Below, in pieces: positions 1 to 7,391 of a stretch of DNA of 18,485 nucleotides. Source of the DNA: JAPLGZ01 sp038318235 (GTDB lineage Bacteria; Chloroflexota; Anaerolineae; Caldilineales; Caldilineaceae). The stretch covers positions 1 through 18,485 of the forward strand of contig JBBQBY010000081.1 in NCBI GenBank assembly GCA_038318235.1, written 5' to 3'. The notes beneath the pieces are model-generated. The model did not search any database and was not told where the DNA came from. It saw only the letters and a list, made by a program, of their open reading frames with translations. A program made the translations under genes and the position numbers. Position 1 is the stretch's first letter, and the number at the start of each line of letters is the position of its first letter.

Positions 1-350
1 AGGCGCTGGATGTGCTAGTGTGCGCGCCCCAACACGAAACCCAGAAATATGGCGATCAGTCGCTGCTTGACGTTGCGGCCAGCTATGCCGAAGCGACCGG
101 CACAAGTGGTCTGTTTATCGTCAATCGGAGCGAGACCGCAACGATCAACACCGAGTTGATCTGGCAGAGTGCTGCGCCACAGCAGGTCAACGAAGCCTGG
201 CAACTCGCCGGTACGGATGTCAAGGCAGTGAATACGTGGGAACAGCCCAACAATCTTACCGCGCAACCAATTAAGACGCCAGCGATCGATAATGGTAGAT
301 TGACGCTCATCTTGCCCCCCCTGTCCTTTACGGCGTTGAGCGTAAAATAA
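1..350 (+). CDS. GH51 alpha-L-arabinofuranosidase, C-terminal end (partial)
   Basis: The reading frame is open from the left edge (first full codon at 3) to a TAA at 348-350, so this is the last ~115 residues of a longer protein. It reads as the C-terminal beta-sandwich of a GH51 exo-alpha-L-arabinofuranosidase. The family landmarks seen are 'LLDVAASYAEATG', 'LFIVNRS', 'DVKAVNTWEQPNN' and a closing 'LTLILPPLSF'. Enzymes of this family release terminal arabinofuranose from arabinan and arabinoxylan and are usually cytoplasmic. The catalytic barrel with the two glutamates lies outside the window, so activity cannot be judged. The GTG at 12 is only an internal Val codon. The next gene is convergent, and a long hairpin follows 24 bp after the stop. 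The family call rests on the pattern of the C-terminal domain only. Confidence 0.82.
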   Translation, partial: ALDVLVCAPQHETQKYGDQSLLDVAASYAEATGTSGLFIVNRSETATINTELIWQSAAPQQVNEAWQLAGTDVKAVNTWEQPNNLTAQPIKTPAIDNGRLTLILPPLSFTALSVK

Positions 351-373
351 GCGGTCAGGCAGATTGATCAAAA

Positions 374-434
374 GAGCAACAACCAAGAGGGGTCGTCTGA
401 TAATTCGTCAGACGACCCCTCTTGGTTGTTGCTC
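374..434. repeat. 27-bp perfect inverted repeat with 7-nt loop
   Basis: The arms 374-400 and 408-434 are exact reverse complements around the loop TAATTCG. The structure lies between two convergent genes, so it may stop transcription from both sides. No T-run follows on the plus strand (the next bases are CGTTCGG), so it is not a textbook intrinsic terminator. The arm starts GAGCAACAAC, and AGCAACAAC also occurs in the right arm of the element at 11042-11140, read on the minus strand. That may mean a shared repeat family. Confidence 0.85.
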
Positions 435-491
435 CGTTCGGCAAACCAACAAAACCTTACGTTTATCTATCCTCTGTCAGTTTGACGACCC

Positions 492-664
492 ATACTTTGC
501 AGTGCAATAAGGCCAAGCCAAATAAATAAGTATCCAGTCTGGTCCACTTGCAAAATTGTCATCGACCGACCTGACAGGTGGGGACCTTTTCACCTGTCAG
601 GTCTCGATCCCTGGATACTTATTTATTTGTAATAGCCTAAGTGGAAACTAGCCCTGCAAAGTAT
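492..664. repeat. Nested three-level palindrome in convergent gap
   Basis: Three pairs of arms are nested. The outermost is 492-502 with 654-664 (11 bp, ATACTTTGCAG type). The middle is 520-537 with 611-628 (18 bp, exact, starting AAATAAATAAG). The innermost is 568-580 with 591-603 (13 bp, GACCTGACAGGTG, 10-nt loop). The inner stem continues outward with ATCGA/TCGAT after a 2-nt bulge. Folded, it is one long branched hairpin ending 21 bp from the stop of the lamin-tail gene. No clear target duplication was found at any of the three ends, so its mobility is not shown; it could equally be a bidirectional terminator. Confidence 0.75.
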
Positions 665-685
665 AGCCTGTTGCGCCACAACCGA

Positions 686-2491
686 TCAGCGATTAACCAA
701 CGGCAAGTAGAGCTTGGCGCCATTCAGCGCAGTGGTTGGGGTTGCGGTCGCTTGCGGTGTAGCCGTTGCCGTCGGCTGGGCGGTAGGCGTTGCTGTCCCG
801 GTCGTACAATTCGCGCCCCCCGGTGATGGTGCAATCTGCAGATAAGCCGTTGTAATACGCGCCCCACCAGCGCCATTTGGGCAACGCGCGCTCGCCTGCG
901 TGGCACCAGCGTTATTAGCATCTTCATCTACTTGCGCTTGACCGGCATTGAGCAATGGCAACAAGCCAGCATCGACAGTTTTGCCCGAGTCATAGACGAT
1001 GGCATCGATCAAGTTGACGGTCGTGACCGCCGTGCCGCTGGGAAAAATCGCTGTACATGCGGCGGCGACATAGAGGGCAGCAGCATCCGGACCATTTTGG
1101 AGGGCGCTGTTCGCAAAGGTCAAGCCAACATTAGCGACACCAGCGTTACCGATCACAAAGTAGCCATTAGCATCCAAGCTGTAGCCATCCAGGTCTTCGG
1201 CCAGATAGGAACTATCGTTTGTACCATTGAATCCGACCAAACATAAGCCGTCGAGTGCAGTGTTTGGCGGGCCATATAGCTCGACAAATTCCGCCGTGTC
1301 GCTGCCTGGTGTATCGGCATCCACTTCATTGATCAGTACAGCAGATCCGGTGGCAGGCACCAAATTGACCGTCACGTTCGCGCTGTTATTCGCGGGCGCA
1401 CTTTCGTTCGCAGCGGTTACATCTGCCGAATTAGTCAAAGTTGCACCAGTCGCACTCAGGGCCACTAATGTGCGTGCCGTAATTGTGACCACACCACCCA
1501 CACTGAGGCTTGTGACTGTGCCTGTTAGCTCAGTGCCGCCAGCGACGACTTTGGCTCCCGTCCCTTTCTGCACATGAATGGAAGCGCTCGTCAAGCTCAG
1601 CCCTGACGGCAAGAGATCGCGTACCTCTACACTCTGCGCAGCGCCAGGCCCCACATTGTTGACAATAATCGTGTAGGTGAAGAGTTGACCAGCCGTTACC
1701 GCACTGGTTGAACTGGATTTACTGATCTGTAAATCCGCCGCGCCGGGCGTCACAACGGGCGTTTGGGTAGCAACCGGCGCCGGGGTTGCGGTCGCCGCCG
1801 AACAATTATTGGCTGTGCCTGGAGAAACGGTCACCTGGAGATAGGTAGTCGTATTGCGTGCGCCACCCGCGCCATCCGCACAACGCGCATTGGATTGATT
1901 GGCGGCATTGCCACCACCAGCTTCGTCTACCTGCGGTTGACCAGCATTGAGCAACGGCAATAAACCAACATCATCAGGATCACTACTGCCGTAGACGATA
2001 GCATCGACCAGATTGGTCGTCGTTACGGCTGTGTTATTGGGGTAGGTTGTACTGCACGCAGTTGCCTCATAGAGAGCGACAGCATCTGCGCCATTTTGGA
2101 GCGTATTGTTGGCAAAAGTCAAGGTGACATTAGGAACGCTTGCGTTACCAAACACAAAGTAGCCGCTGGCATTCAAACTGTAGCCATTGAGGTCCTGGGT
2201 GAGATAGGATTTATCAGTCGTACCATTGAAAAAAACCAAGCAGAGGCCGTCGAGTGGTGTGGAGTTAGGGCCATATAACTCGACAAAATCTGTAGTGTCA
2301 ACGCCAGGTGAGTCGGCATCCACTTCATTAATCAGCACAGATGAGGCAGCAGGGACGGCAAAATTGGCGGAACGATTAGCGCTGCGGACAACTGGCGCAG
2401 CGGTCACCATGTAGGATGTCAAAAGTAGGCCTGTGAGACACACAAAGAAGATTAGTGGATAAACGCGGAGTAACTTGAACGACTTAAACAT
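686..2491 (-). CDS. Secreted protein with two lamin-tail domains flanking a DUF11 domain
   Basis: This 601-residue protein starts with ATG at 2489-2491, behind a good ribosome site (AGGAG, 7 nt spacing). Residues 1-32 are a signal peptide with hydrophobic core and AA cleavage region. Two copies of a ~180-residue lamin-tail (LTD) domain sit at 51-230 and 383-562, each opening with 'VLINEVDAD' and 'FVELYGP' and carrying four cysteines at matching spacing (84/146/204/230 and 417/479/537/562). A DUF11-type domain lies at 252-377 ('YTIIVNNVGPGAAQSVEVRD'). Thr/Pro-rich linkers follow LTD1 and LTD2, and the chain ends in 'KLYLPLVNR'. Bacterial LTD proteins are extracellular and often joined to nucleases or adhesion modules; here no catalytic domain is visible, so a binding or surface role is inferred. 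The matching cysteines suggest disulfides within each LTD. The two copies are about two-thirds identical, so the duplication is probably not ancient. Confidence 0.88.
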   Translation of the reverse strand: MFKSFKLLRVYPLIFFVCLTGLLLTSYMVTAAPVVRSANRSANFAVPAASSVLINEVDADSPGVDTTDFVELYGPNSTPLDGLCLVFFNGTTDKSYLTQDLNGYSLNASGYFVFGNASVPNVTLTFANNTLQNGADAVALYEATACSTTYPNNTAVTTTNLVDAIVYGSSDPDDVGLLPLLNAGQPQVDEAGGGNAANQSNARCADGAGGARNTTTYLQVTVSPGTANNCSAATATPAPVATQTPVVTPGAADLQISKSSSTSAVTAGQLFTYTIIVNNVGPGAAQSVEVRDLLPSGLSLTSASIHVQKGTGAKVVAGGTELTGTVTSLSVGGVVTITARTLVALSATGATLTNSADVTAANESAPANNSANVTVNLVPATGSAVLINEVDADTPGSDTAEFVELYGPPNTALDGLCLVGFNGTNDSSYLAEDLDGYSLDANGYFVIGNAGVANVGLTFANSALQNGPDAAALYVAAACTAIFPSGTAVTTVNLIDAIVYDSGKTVDAGLLPLLNAGQAQVDEDANNAGATQASARCPNGAGGARITTAYLQIAPSPGGANCTTGTATPTAQPTATATPQATATPTTALNGAKLYLPLVNR

Positions 2492-2562
2492 AGATCTCCT
2501 ATCATTTAAATATGCTATTCTTAGTGATTGTTTACAAAAAAGTGAATTTGGGTACCCGCTCT

Positions 2563-2591
2563 ATTATGCAGAAGGCAGAGCCATTCGTCAT
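2563..2591 (-). promoter_or_regulatory. Possible promoter of the lamin-tail gene
   Basis: On the minus strand, ATGACG (2591-2586) is followed after 17 nt by CATAAT (2568-2563), matching 4/6 and 5/6 of the sigma-70 consensus. It would give a leader of about 65 nt before the ATG at 2491. The rest of 2492-2843 is AT-rich and shows no coding frame. Confidence 0.35.
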
Positions 2592-2783
2592 CTGTAGAAA
2601 GACGTATTCTTTTTATGCCTTATGACTACAACTAGCATAGTTTTTTCTTAATGTCCATTATAAAATTTTGACAACTCTACTTCGCAGGCGAAAAACGATC
2701 AGCAAACCTGTAAATAATTGTAAATTGGCAACGGTTCAGGGATAATGGCTAATGGCTTCATACATACTGAGCAGTTAGCAGGC

Positions 2784-2824
2784 TCAATCAATGATTGACA
2801 TCATCCATTCACAATTTCTATAGA
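2784..2824 (+). promoter_or_regulatory. Promoter with overlapping palindromic operator, oxidoreductase gene
   Basis: TTGACA at 2795-2800 is followed after 18 nt by TATAGA at 2819-2824. A perfect 15-bp palindrome, TCAATCA-A-TGATTGA (2784-2798), overlaps the -35 box, so a repressor bound there would block the polymerase. The predicted leader is short (about 13 nt) but still includes the GGGGGA ribosome site at 2833-2838. No experiment backs this; it is a reading of motif positions. Confidence 0.45.
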
Positions 2825-2843
2825 AAATTCACGGGGGAAATTT

Positions 2844-3857
2844 ATGGCAAGTAAAATCCGGTGGGGGCTTTTATCCACGGCCAATATCAACAAAGCTTTA
2901 ATTGACCCGATTCGCGCGGCTGAACGCAGTGAGTTGGTGGCAATTGCCAGTCGCGATGAGAGCAAAGCAACCGCTTATGCCCAGCAATATAATATCCCGA
3001 AAGCCTATGGCAGCTATGAAGCGCTGCTAGCCGACCCCGATATCGATGTCATATATAATCCGTTGCCTAACACAATGCACAGTGAGTGGACGATTAAGGC
3101 GGCAGCGGCCGGCAAGCATGTTTTGTGCGAAAAACCTTTGGTGACGACATTGGCTGAATTTGACCAAGTCGCAGCGGCCGCCCAACGCAACAATGTCACG
3201 ATCTTCGAGGCGTTTATGTATCTGCACCACCCTCAAACGCGCAAAGTGCAAGCGCTGATTGCGGCCGGTGAACTGGGTAAGATTCAGCAGATCAACAGTT
3301 GGTTTCATTTCTATTTGCCGCCAGAGCGCGCCACCAATATTCGCCTCAGTGCGACGCTGGATGGGGGATCGCTCTGGGATGTGGGTGTCTATCCCAACAG
3401 CCTTTCACTGGTCATGGCCCAGGCCGCTGGGGCAGGTGATGCCCCGCAGTCGGTGTGGGCCAACAAAATTGTCGGCGAAACGGGCGTGGATGTTGCCATG
3501 CGCGCACAACTCTTGTTTGCCGACAATCTGATTGCCCAGATTTCATCCGGGTTGCGCACGCCCTTCCGCGAGGCCGCCCACATTATCGGTGATAAGGGCT
3601 CGCTTCAGTTGATCGAACCCTGGAAACCCGGTCTCAATGGCCAAGCGAGCCGCTGCGTTATCACCACAATCGAGGGCAGCGAAACAACGATTATCACGCC
3701 AGCCGTCAATCCTTATCTATGCGAAGTAGAGGCAATGGAACAGTGCATTTTGAATGGCGCAGCGCCCGTTGTGCCGTTGAGCCTCAGCCGCAATTTCCTG
3801 CGCAGCGCACTCGCCCTGCATCAATCGGCAGCGACGAATCAGTTGGTGCAGCTATAA
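2844..3857 (+). CDS. Gfo/Idh/MocA family NAD(P)-dependent oxidoreductase
   Basis: The 337-residue product has the two-domain Gfo/Idh/MocA fold: an N-terminal Rossmann domain (about 1-125) beginning 'IRWGLLSTANIN' and a C-terminal alpha/beta domain (about 130-330). The family motif 'CEKP' (95-98) carries the lysine next to cofactor and substrate. 'EAFMYLHHPQ' (122-131) and 'DGGSLWDVGVYP' (173-184) resemble the D-xylose dehydrogenase / trans-dihydrodiol dehydrogenase branch, which oxidises sugars or cyclic diols with NAD(P). The length is normal for the family. The ATG has a G-rich ribosome site (GGGGGA). The gene stands alone, divergent from the lamin-tail gene; the nearby arabinofuranosidase end suggests a pentose-related job, but substrate cannot be read from sequence. 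Confidence 0.88.
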   Translation: MASKIRWGLLSTANINKALIDPIRAAERSELVAIASRDESKATAYAQQYNIPKAYGSYEALLADPDIDVIYNPLPNTMHSEWTIKAAAAGKHVLCEKPLVTTLAEFDQVAAAAQRNNVTIFEAFMYLHHPQTRKVQALIAAGELGKIQQINSWFHFYLPPERATNIRLSATLDGGSLWDVGVYPNSLSLVMAQAAGAGDAPQSVWANKIVGETGVDVAMRAQLLFADNLIAQISSGLRTPFREAAHIIGDKGSLQLIEPWKPGLNGQASRCVITTIEGSETTIITPAVNPYLCEVEAMEQCILNGAAPVVPLSLSRNFLRSALALHQSAATNQLVQL

Positions 3858-3872
3858 TTTGCTCTTACATGC

Positions 3873-4016
3873 GGCGTGATGATGGTCATTAACAAAATAA
3901 ACCGGTAATCCTGTAGGTGCGGTTAAAAACCGCACAGACTCCGTTCCCCTTGATTGTGTGGTTAAAAACCACACCTACGCTTACGGAAATCATTTGTTAA
4001 TGACCATCATCACGCC
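3873..4016. repeat. 144-bp palindromic element with 24-bp exact terminal repeats and twin hairpins
   Basis: The ends 3873-3896 and 3993-4016 are exact 24-bp inverted repeats (starting GGCGTGATGATGG). Inside are two look-alike hairpins: GTGCGGTT-AAA-AACCGCAC (3917-3935) and GTGTGGTT-AAA-AACCACAC (3956-3974). The flanks of these, GTAGGTG and CACCTAC, also pair with each other. No coding capacity and no convincing target duplication were found (flanks TTACATGC and CCTACGAA). It follows the oxidoreductase stop by 15 bp and may end its transcript. Confidence 0.8.
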
Positions 4017-4170
4017 CCTACGAATGGAGAGTTTTTAAATGATTTGCCGATTGATCAGGCTGTTTTGTTAGCCTACCTGCTCGGTCGCAACCCCAGCTTT
4101 AGAGAATTGCGACGAGAACGTTTCCTTCACGCTTGATTTGTCTTGTTGCCGTCCCAATCCGTTATGGTAT

Positions 4171-4199
4171 TTAGAGCAGGCTTCGCTATCTGCTATAAT
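4171..4199 (+). promoter_or_regulatory. Extended -10 promoter of the six-gene operon
   Basis: TGC-TATAAT at 4191-4199 is a perfect -10 hexamer in an extended -10 (TGnTATAAT) context. A weak -35 (TTAGAG, 4171-4176) lies 17 bp upstream. Transcription would start near 4206 and leave about a 30-nt leader. GGAAAG (4206-4211) is too far from the ATG at 4238 to be a normal ribosome site. Confidence 0.7.
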
Positions 4200-4237
4200 A
4201 GGGTAGGAAAGTTAAGTATATTGGTTTAAAGTGAATT

Positions 4238-5773
4238 ATGAACTGGAAACCGGCCCACCCGGCCTTTCGCGCCTTATTGAATGCATTTTTGCAACAAACA
4301 ACGCCCGTTTATATCGTGGGCGGCGTGGTGCGCGACTTTTTGCTGGGTCAACAGAATCAACTGACCGATTTGGATCTGGTGCTCGGCCAGGCCGCACTGC
4401 CCACTGCCCAACGCGTGGCGGACCAATTGGGCTGGAATTTCTATCCGCTTGATCCAGCTCGCGATATGGCGCGCTTAGTTTTTTCGTCCACCAATGGCGA
4501 ACCACTGATCTGCGATGTGGCGAGCATGCGCGGCGATTCGATTGAGGCTGATTTGTGGGCGCGCGATTTCACCGTCAACGCTATGGCATTTGCGCTTGAT
4601 CGCCTTGATCAACCTCACTTGATCGATGTATGGAATGGTCAGCGCGATCTTGCCCAGCGCGTGTTACGTCGGGTTTCTGCAGCCAGTTTGGCGGAAGATT
4701 CTGTTCGCCTGCTGCGCGCGGTACGCCTGACCAATCAACTAAATTTCACACTGGATGAAGAAACGTTACTGCAGATCAAGCGCTTGAGCGCCACCCTGCG
4801 ATTGACCAGCGCTGAGCGCGTGCGTGATGAGCTTTGGAAGATGTTGCTCACCAACCAGGCGGCGCAAGCGATAGAGGATCTGCGCAAGCTCGGCTTGTTG
4901 GGCTATGTGTTGCCCGAAATTGCCGGTCTAGTTGACATCGAACAGTCTTATCCGCATTATCAGGATGTATACCAACACACGCTCCAGACCATTCGTAAAG
5001 CGGTACAAATCCGCAACTGGATCAAAGGCCAGCCGGCGTCCGTCACGGAGTCGGCCACCCCAATCTGGCAAAAGGCTTTAGAACCGTGGCATGTCCATTT
5101 GCGTTATCATTTTGCCAACCCCATGGCGGTTGGCCATCCGCGCGCCGATTGGCTAGTCTGGCAGGCGCTCTTCCATGACGTGGGCAAACCAGCGACCCGC
5201 ACCGCCGAAGTGCAACCAGGCGGCAGTGTACGCTATCGCTTCTTTGAACATGACCGCGTCGGCGCTGAAATGGCAGTCCAACGGTTGACCGCATTCCACT
5301 TCAGTCGTCCGGAGCTTGCCCTAACCCGCGCTGTGATCGAAGGCCATATGCGGCCTCATCTCCTCGATGCTTCATTTGTTGGTCAGCCAATTGGCCGGCG
5401 CGCCTGTTATCGTTTTTTCCGCGATGTGGGCGGCAAACAATTCGAGCAACCCGCGGGCGTCGATACCGTCCTATTGGCGATGGCGGATTATCAGGCCATT
5501 TACAAAACTACGCCCCCGCCCAATTGGAGCGGTTATCTGACCCATGTCACCGATCTATTAGCCTTTGCCTTGACAGAACACGGTTTGGCGGAAATCCAGA
5601 AGAAGCCACTTTTGGATGGCTACACGCTGATGGCGCGCTTTAATTTGGCACCGGGACGCCAGGTCGGCCAGCTTTTAGAGCAATTGCTTGAAGCACAAGC
5701 AGCTGGCGAAATTCAAACCGCAGAAGAAGCATTACAATTAGCCTCTTCATGGCTACACGAAAACCCCAACTAA
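4238..5773 (+). CDS. cca: tRNA nucleotidyltransferase / poly(A) polymerase family protein with HD domain
   Basis: The 511-residue protein belongs to class II nucleotidyltransferases that add CCA (or A tails) to RNA 3' ends. The head domain shows 'GGVVRDFLLG' (28-37), the metal-binding pair in 'TDLDL' (D44, D46) and 'RDFTVNAMA' (109-117). The neck carries 'EDSVRLLRAVR' (153-163), which matches the EDxxRxxR nucleotide-reading motif. A C-terminal HD phosphohydrolase domain is visible from H247 ('DVYQHTL') to 'LFHDVGKP' (H313, D314) and 'EGHMRPH'. CCA-adding enzymes and poly(A) polymerases cannot be told apart by these motifs; CCA addition is the likelier role as no other copy is seen. The start is ATG at 4238 just after a strong promoter, although no clear ribosome site precedes it. 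It is the first gene of the operon. Confidence 0.85.
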   Translation: MNWKPAHPAFRALLNAFLQQTTPVYIVGGVVRDFLLGQQNQLTDLDLVLGQAALPTAQRVADQLGWNFYPLDPARDMARLVFSSTNGEPLICDVASMRGDSIEADLWARDFTVNAMAFALDRLDQPHLIDVWNGQRDLAQRVLRRVSAASLAEDSVRLLRAVRLTNQLNFTLDEETLLQIKRLSATLRLTSAERVRDELWKMLLTNQAAQAIEDLRKLGLLGYVLPEIAGLVDIEQSYPHYQDVYQHTLQTIRKAVQIRNWIKGQPASVTESATPIWQKALEPWHVHLRYHFANPMAVGHPRADWLVWQALFHDVGKPATRTAEVQPGGSVRYRFFEHDRVGAEMAVQRLTAFHFSRPELALTRAVIEGHMRPHLLDASFVGQPIGRRACYRFFRDVGGKQFEQPAGVDTVLLAMADYQAIYKTTPPPNWSGYLTHVTDLLAFALTEHGLAEIQKKPLLDGYTLMARFNLAPGRQVGQLLEQLLEAQAAGEIQTAEEALQLASSWLHENPN

Positions 5774-5779
5774 GCACTG

Positions 5780-7384
5780 ATGGCAAAACTACTCTGCCCG
5801 TATGTGGGCACCTTAGACAGTAAAGATAACCAGGCGCCACCAGTCGATTATCCGAGCTTCGAGAATCACTGTTTGGCCACCGACGATAACAATTCTTTGT
5901 TGCTGACTGACCAAGCCACTTTTTGCTTGTCCAGCGGTTACCGTTATTGTGCGCGCTATCAAGCAGCCGCCACTAGTGACGCCAGTGAGGCTGAAGCCAA
6001 CTTTGCGCCAACCAAAACCTGGGCAGCAGCGATGCCCATTGCCTCGGCTCAGGTGCTGGCCGATCTAGCCAGCACCCATGATCCCATGGATCTGGGTGAT
6101 TTGGGCTTGGATGATGAACCGCCAAGCAATCGCCGGATGTGGGGCTGGGTGGGGGCTGGTATTATCTTTTTGAGCGTCTTTTTGTGTGGCGGTGTCTTTG
6201 CCGCCTATACCGGTTGGCAGATGGTAAGCCAAGGCGTCGTTGGACAAGCGACGACGCGCGTGAACACATTGGCCAGCGTCGCCACCCCAGTTCCGCCTGT
6301 CTATATTGTGTTGACTGCCACCAGTGTTGCGCCGGTGATTACACTGGTGCCGGCCCTACCAAGGATTGGCGTGGCACCGGTAGGCAACAGCACTGCGCCG
6401 ACCACCACTTTCCCGGTGGCCGTGACACCCACGGCAATTACAGGGGAACAGCCGGCCATTACCCTGGCCCCCGCAAATGGCCAAAACAATGCCGAAAACA
6501 GTGGACAAAGTGGCGATCAACAGCTTACCCTATTGCCAACACTCCCGCCTGGCGATCAGGCTGCCCCACCAGCAGAATTAGACCAAGAAATCCCCACGCG
6601 CCGACCGACGCCAGTGATGGATATTCCAACGAGTACACCCATTGTGCTGGAAGCATCGGCGACACCGCTACCGACGCCGACACCACCGCGCGGCACCCCG
6701 GTTGTCCAGTTTGGGTCGCTAGAGCAGCAAGTGCTGATCAATGGTTGCACCGGGATCCGGTGGCATGTCGAAAATGTCCAGTCGGTCTATTATGAAAATC
6801 AGCCGGTTCAGGGCGATGGGGAACAGGAAGAATGCATTGAAAAGCATTTGAAGACGTACAAACTGGCCGTCATTTTGTTTGATGGCACCACCCAAATTTA
6901 CACCACCACGGTAATGCCACTTTTCCCGACCTCTACAGTGACGCCAACGCCCAGTTTTACGCCCGAAATTATCCCAACTGAGACGTGGACGCCGATCCCG
7001 CCCACAGCCACGGCCACAGCGAATGTGCATTACGCCACGACGCTGGCCGTAAAGGATGGCGATCACCATACCTGTTCGGTTGGACAATGTGAGATTGGTC
7101 TTTTGGTGACCAACAGCGGCGACACATCCGATAATATCTCGGTGATCCTTGTGCAAGCCGGCGCCTGGCCATCCCAACTCTGCCGGGCTGATGGAATCTG
7201 TTCGGATAGCAGCCTACCCTTGAACGGGATGGGGCCTGGCAATACGGCCTACGTCAATTTTAGTGTGACCATTCCAGACAATGCTAGCGGTCAGACGGAG
7301 TCCTACAGTTTCCGTTCGATTAGCAATGGCTCCAATGGCGCCGTGACATCGAATGACATTAACGTAGCTATCGAGACCCAATAA
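5780..7384 (+). CDS. Single-pass membrane protein with N-terminal Cys4 module and Thr/Pro-rich ectodomain
   Basis: This 534-residue protein starts six bases after the previous stop. Residues 1-60 hold four cysteines (C6, C31, C49, C57) in a 'CPYVG...HC...TFCL...YC' pattern that I recall from Chloroflexota proteins; zinc binding is plausible but unproven. An acidic stretch is followed by 'NRRM' and one membrane helix at about 121-145, so the Cys module should face the cytoplasm. Outside lie a Thr/Pro-rich linker (150-305), a beta-type domain at 308-380 with C323 and C352 ('GIRWHVENVQSVYYENQPV'), a second linker, and a CARDB-like domain at about 418-534 ('CEIGLLVTNSGDTSDNISV'). The layout is that of an envelope sensor or anchor that spans the membrane. 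I do not recognise a named family for the whole protein, and no catalytic motif is visible. It sits between the nucleotidyltransferase and two ion-transport genes. Confidence 0.8.
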   Translation: MAKLLCPYVGTLDSKDNQAPPVDYPSFENHCLATDDNNSLLLTDQATFCLSSGYRYCARYQAAATSDASEAEANFAPTKTWAAAMPIASAQVLADLASTHDPMDLGDLGLDDEPPSNRRMWGWVGAGIIFLSVFLCGGVFAAYTGWQMVSQGVVGQATTRVNTLASVATPVPPVYIVLTATSVAPVITLVPALPRIGVAPVGNSTAPTTTFPVAVTPTAITGEQPAITLAPANGQNNAENSGQSGDQQLTLLPTLPPGDQAAPPAELDQEIPTRRPTPVMDIPTSTPIVLEASATPLPTPTPPRGTPVVQFGSLEQQVLINGCTGIRWHVENVQSVYYENQPVQGDGEQEECIEKHLKTYKLAVILFDGTTQIYTTTVMPLFPTSTVTPTPSFTPEIIPTETWTPIPPTATATANVHYATTLAVKDGDHHTCSVGQCEIGLLVTNSGDTSDNISVILVQAGAWPSQLCRADGICSDSSLPLNGMGPGNTAYVNFSVTIPDNASGQTESYSFRSISNGSNGAVTSNDINVAIETQ

Positions 7385-7391
7385 TGCGCTT

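Noticed and set aside
15..386. Minus-strand frame opposite the arabinofuranosidase end
   Set aside because: It overlaps a recognised coding frame and shows no domain or start signal.
374..434. Classical intrinsic terminator
   Set aside because: No T-run follows the stem on the plus strand, so it is recorded as a repeat.
3873..4016. Reading the 144-bp palindrome as a transposon with a TA or longer target duplication
   Set aside because: Flanks share only TAC at unequal distances from the ends; no direct repeat fits.
6139..6795. A 218-residue plus-strand frame inside the Cys4 membrane protein gene
   Set aside because: It is rich in Trp, Cys, Arg and His, as out-of-frame translation of Thr/Pro codons gives, and has no ribosome site.
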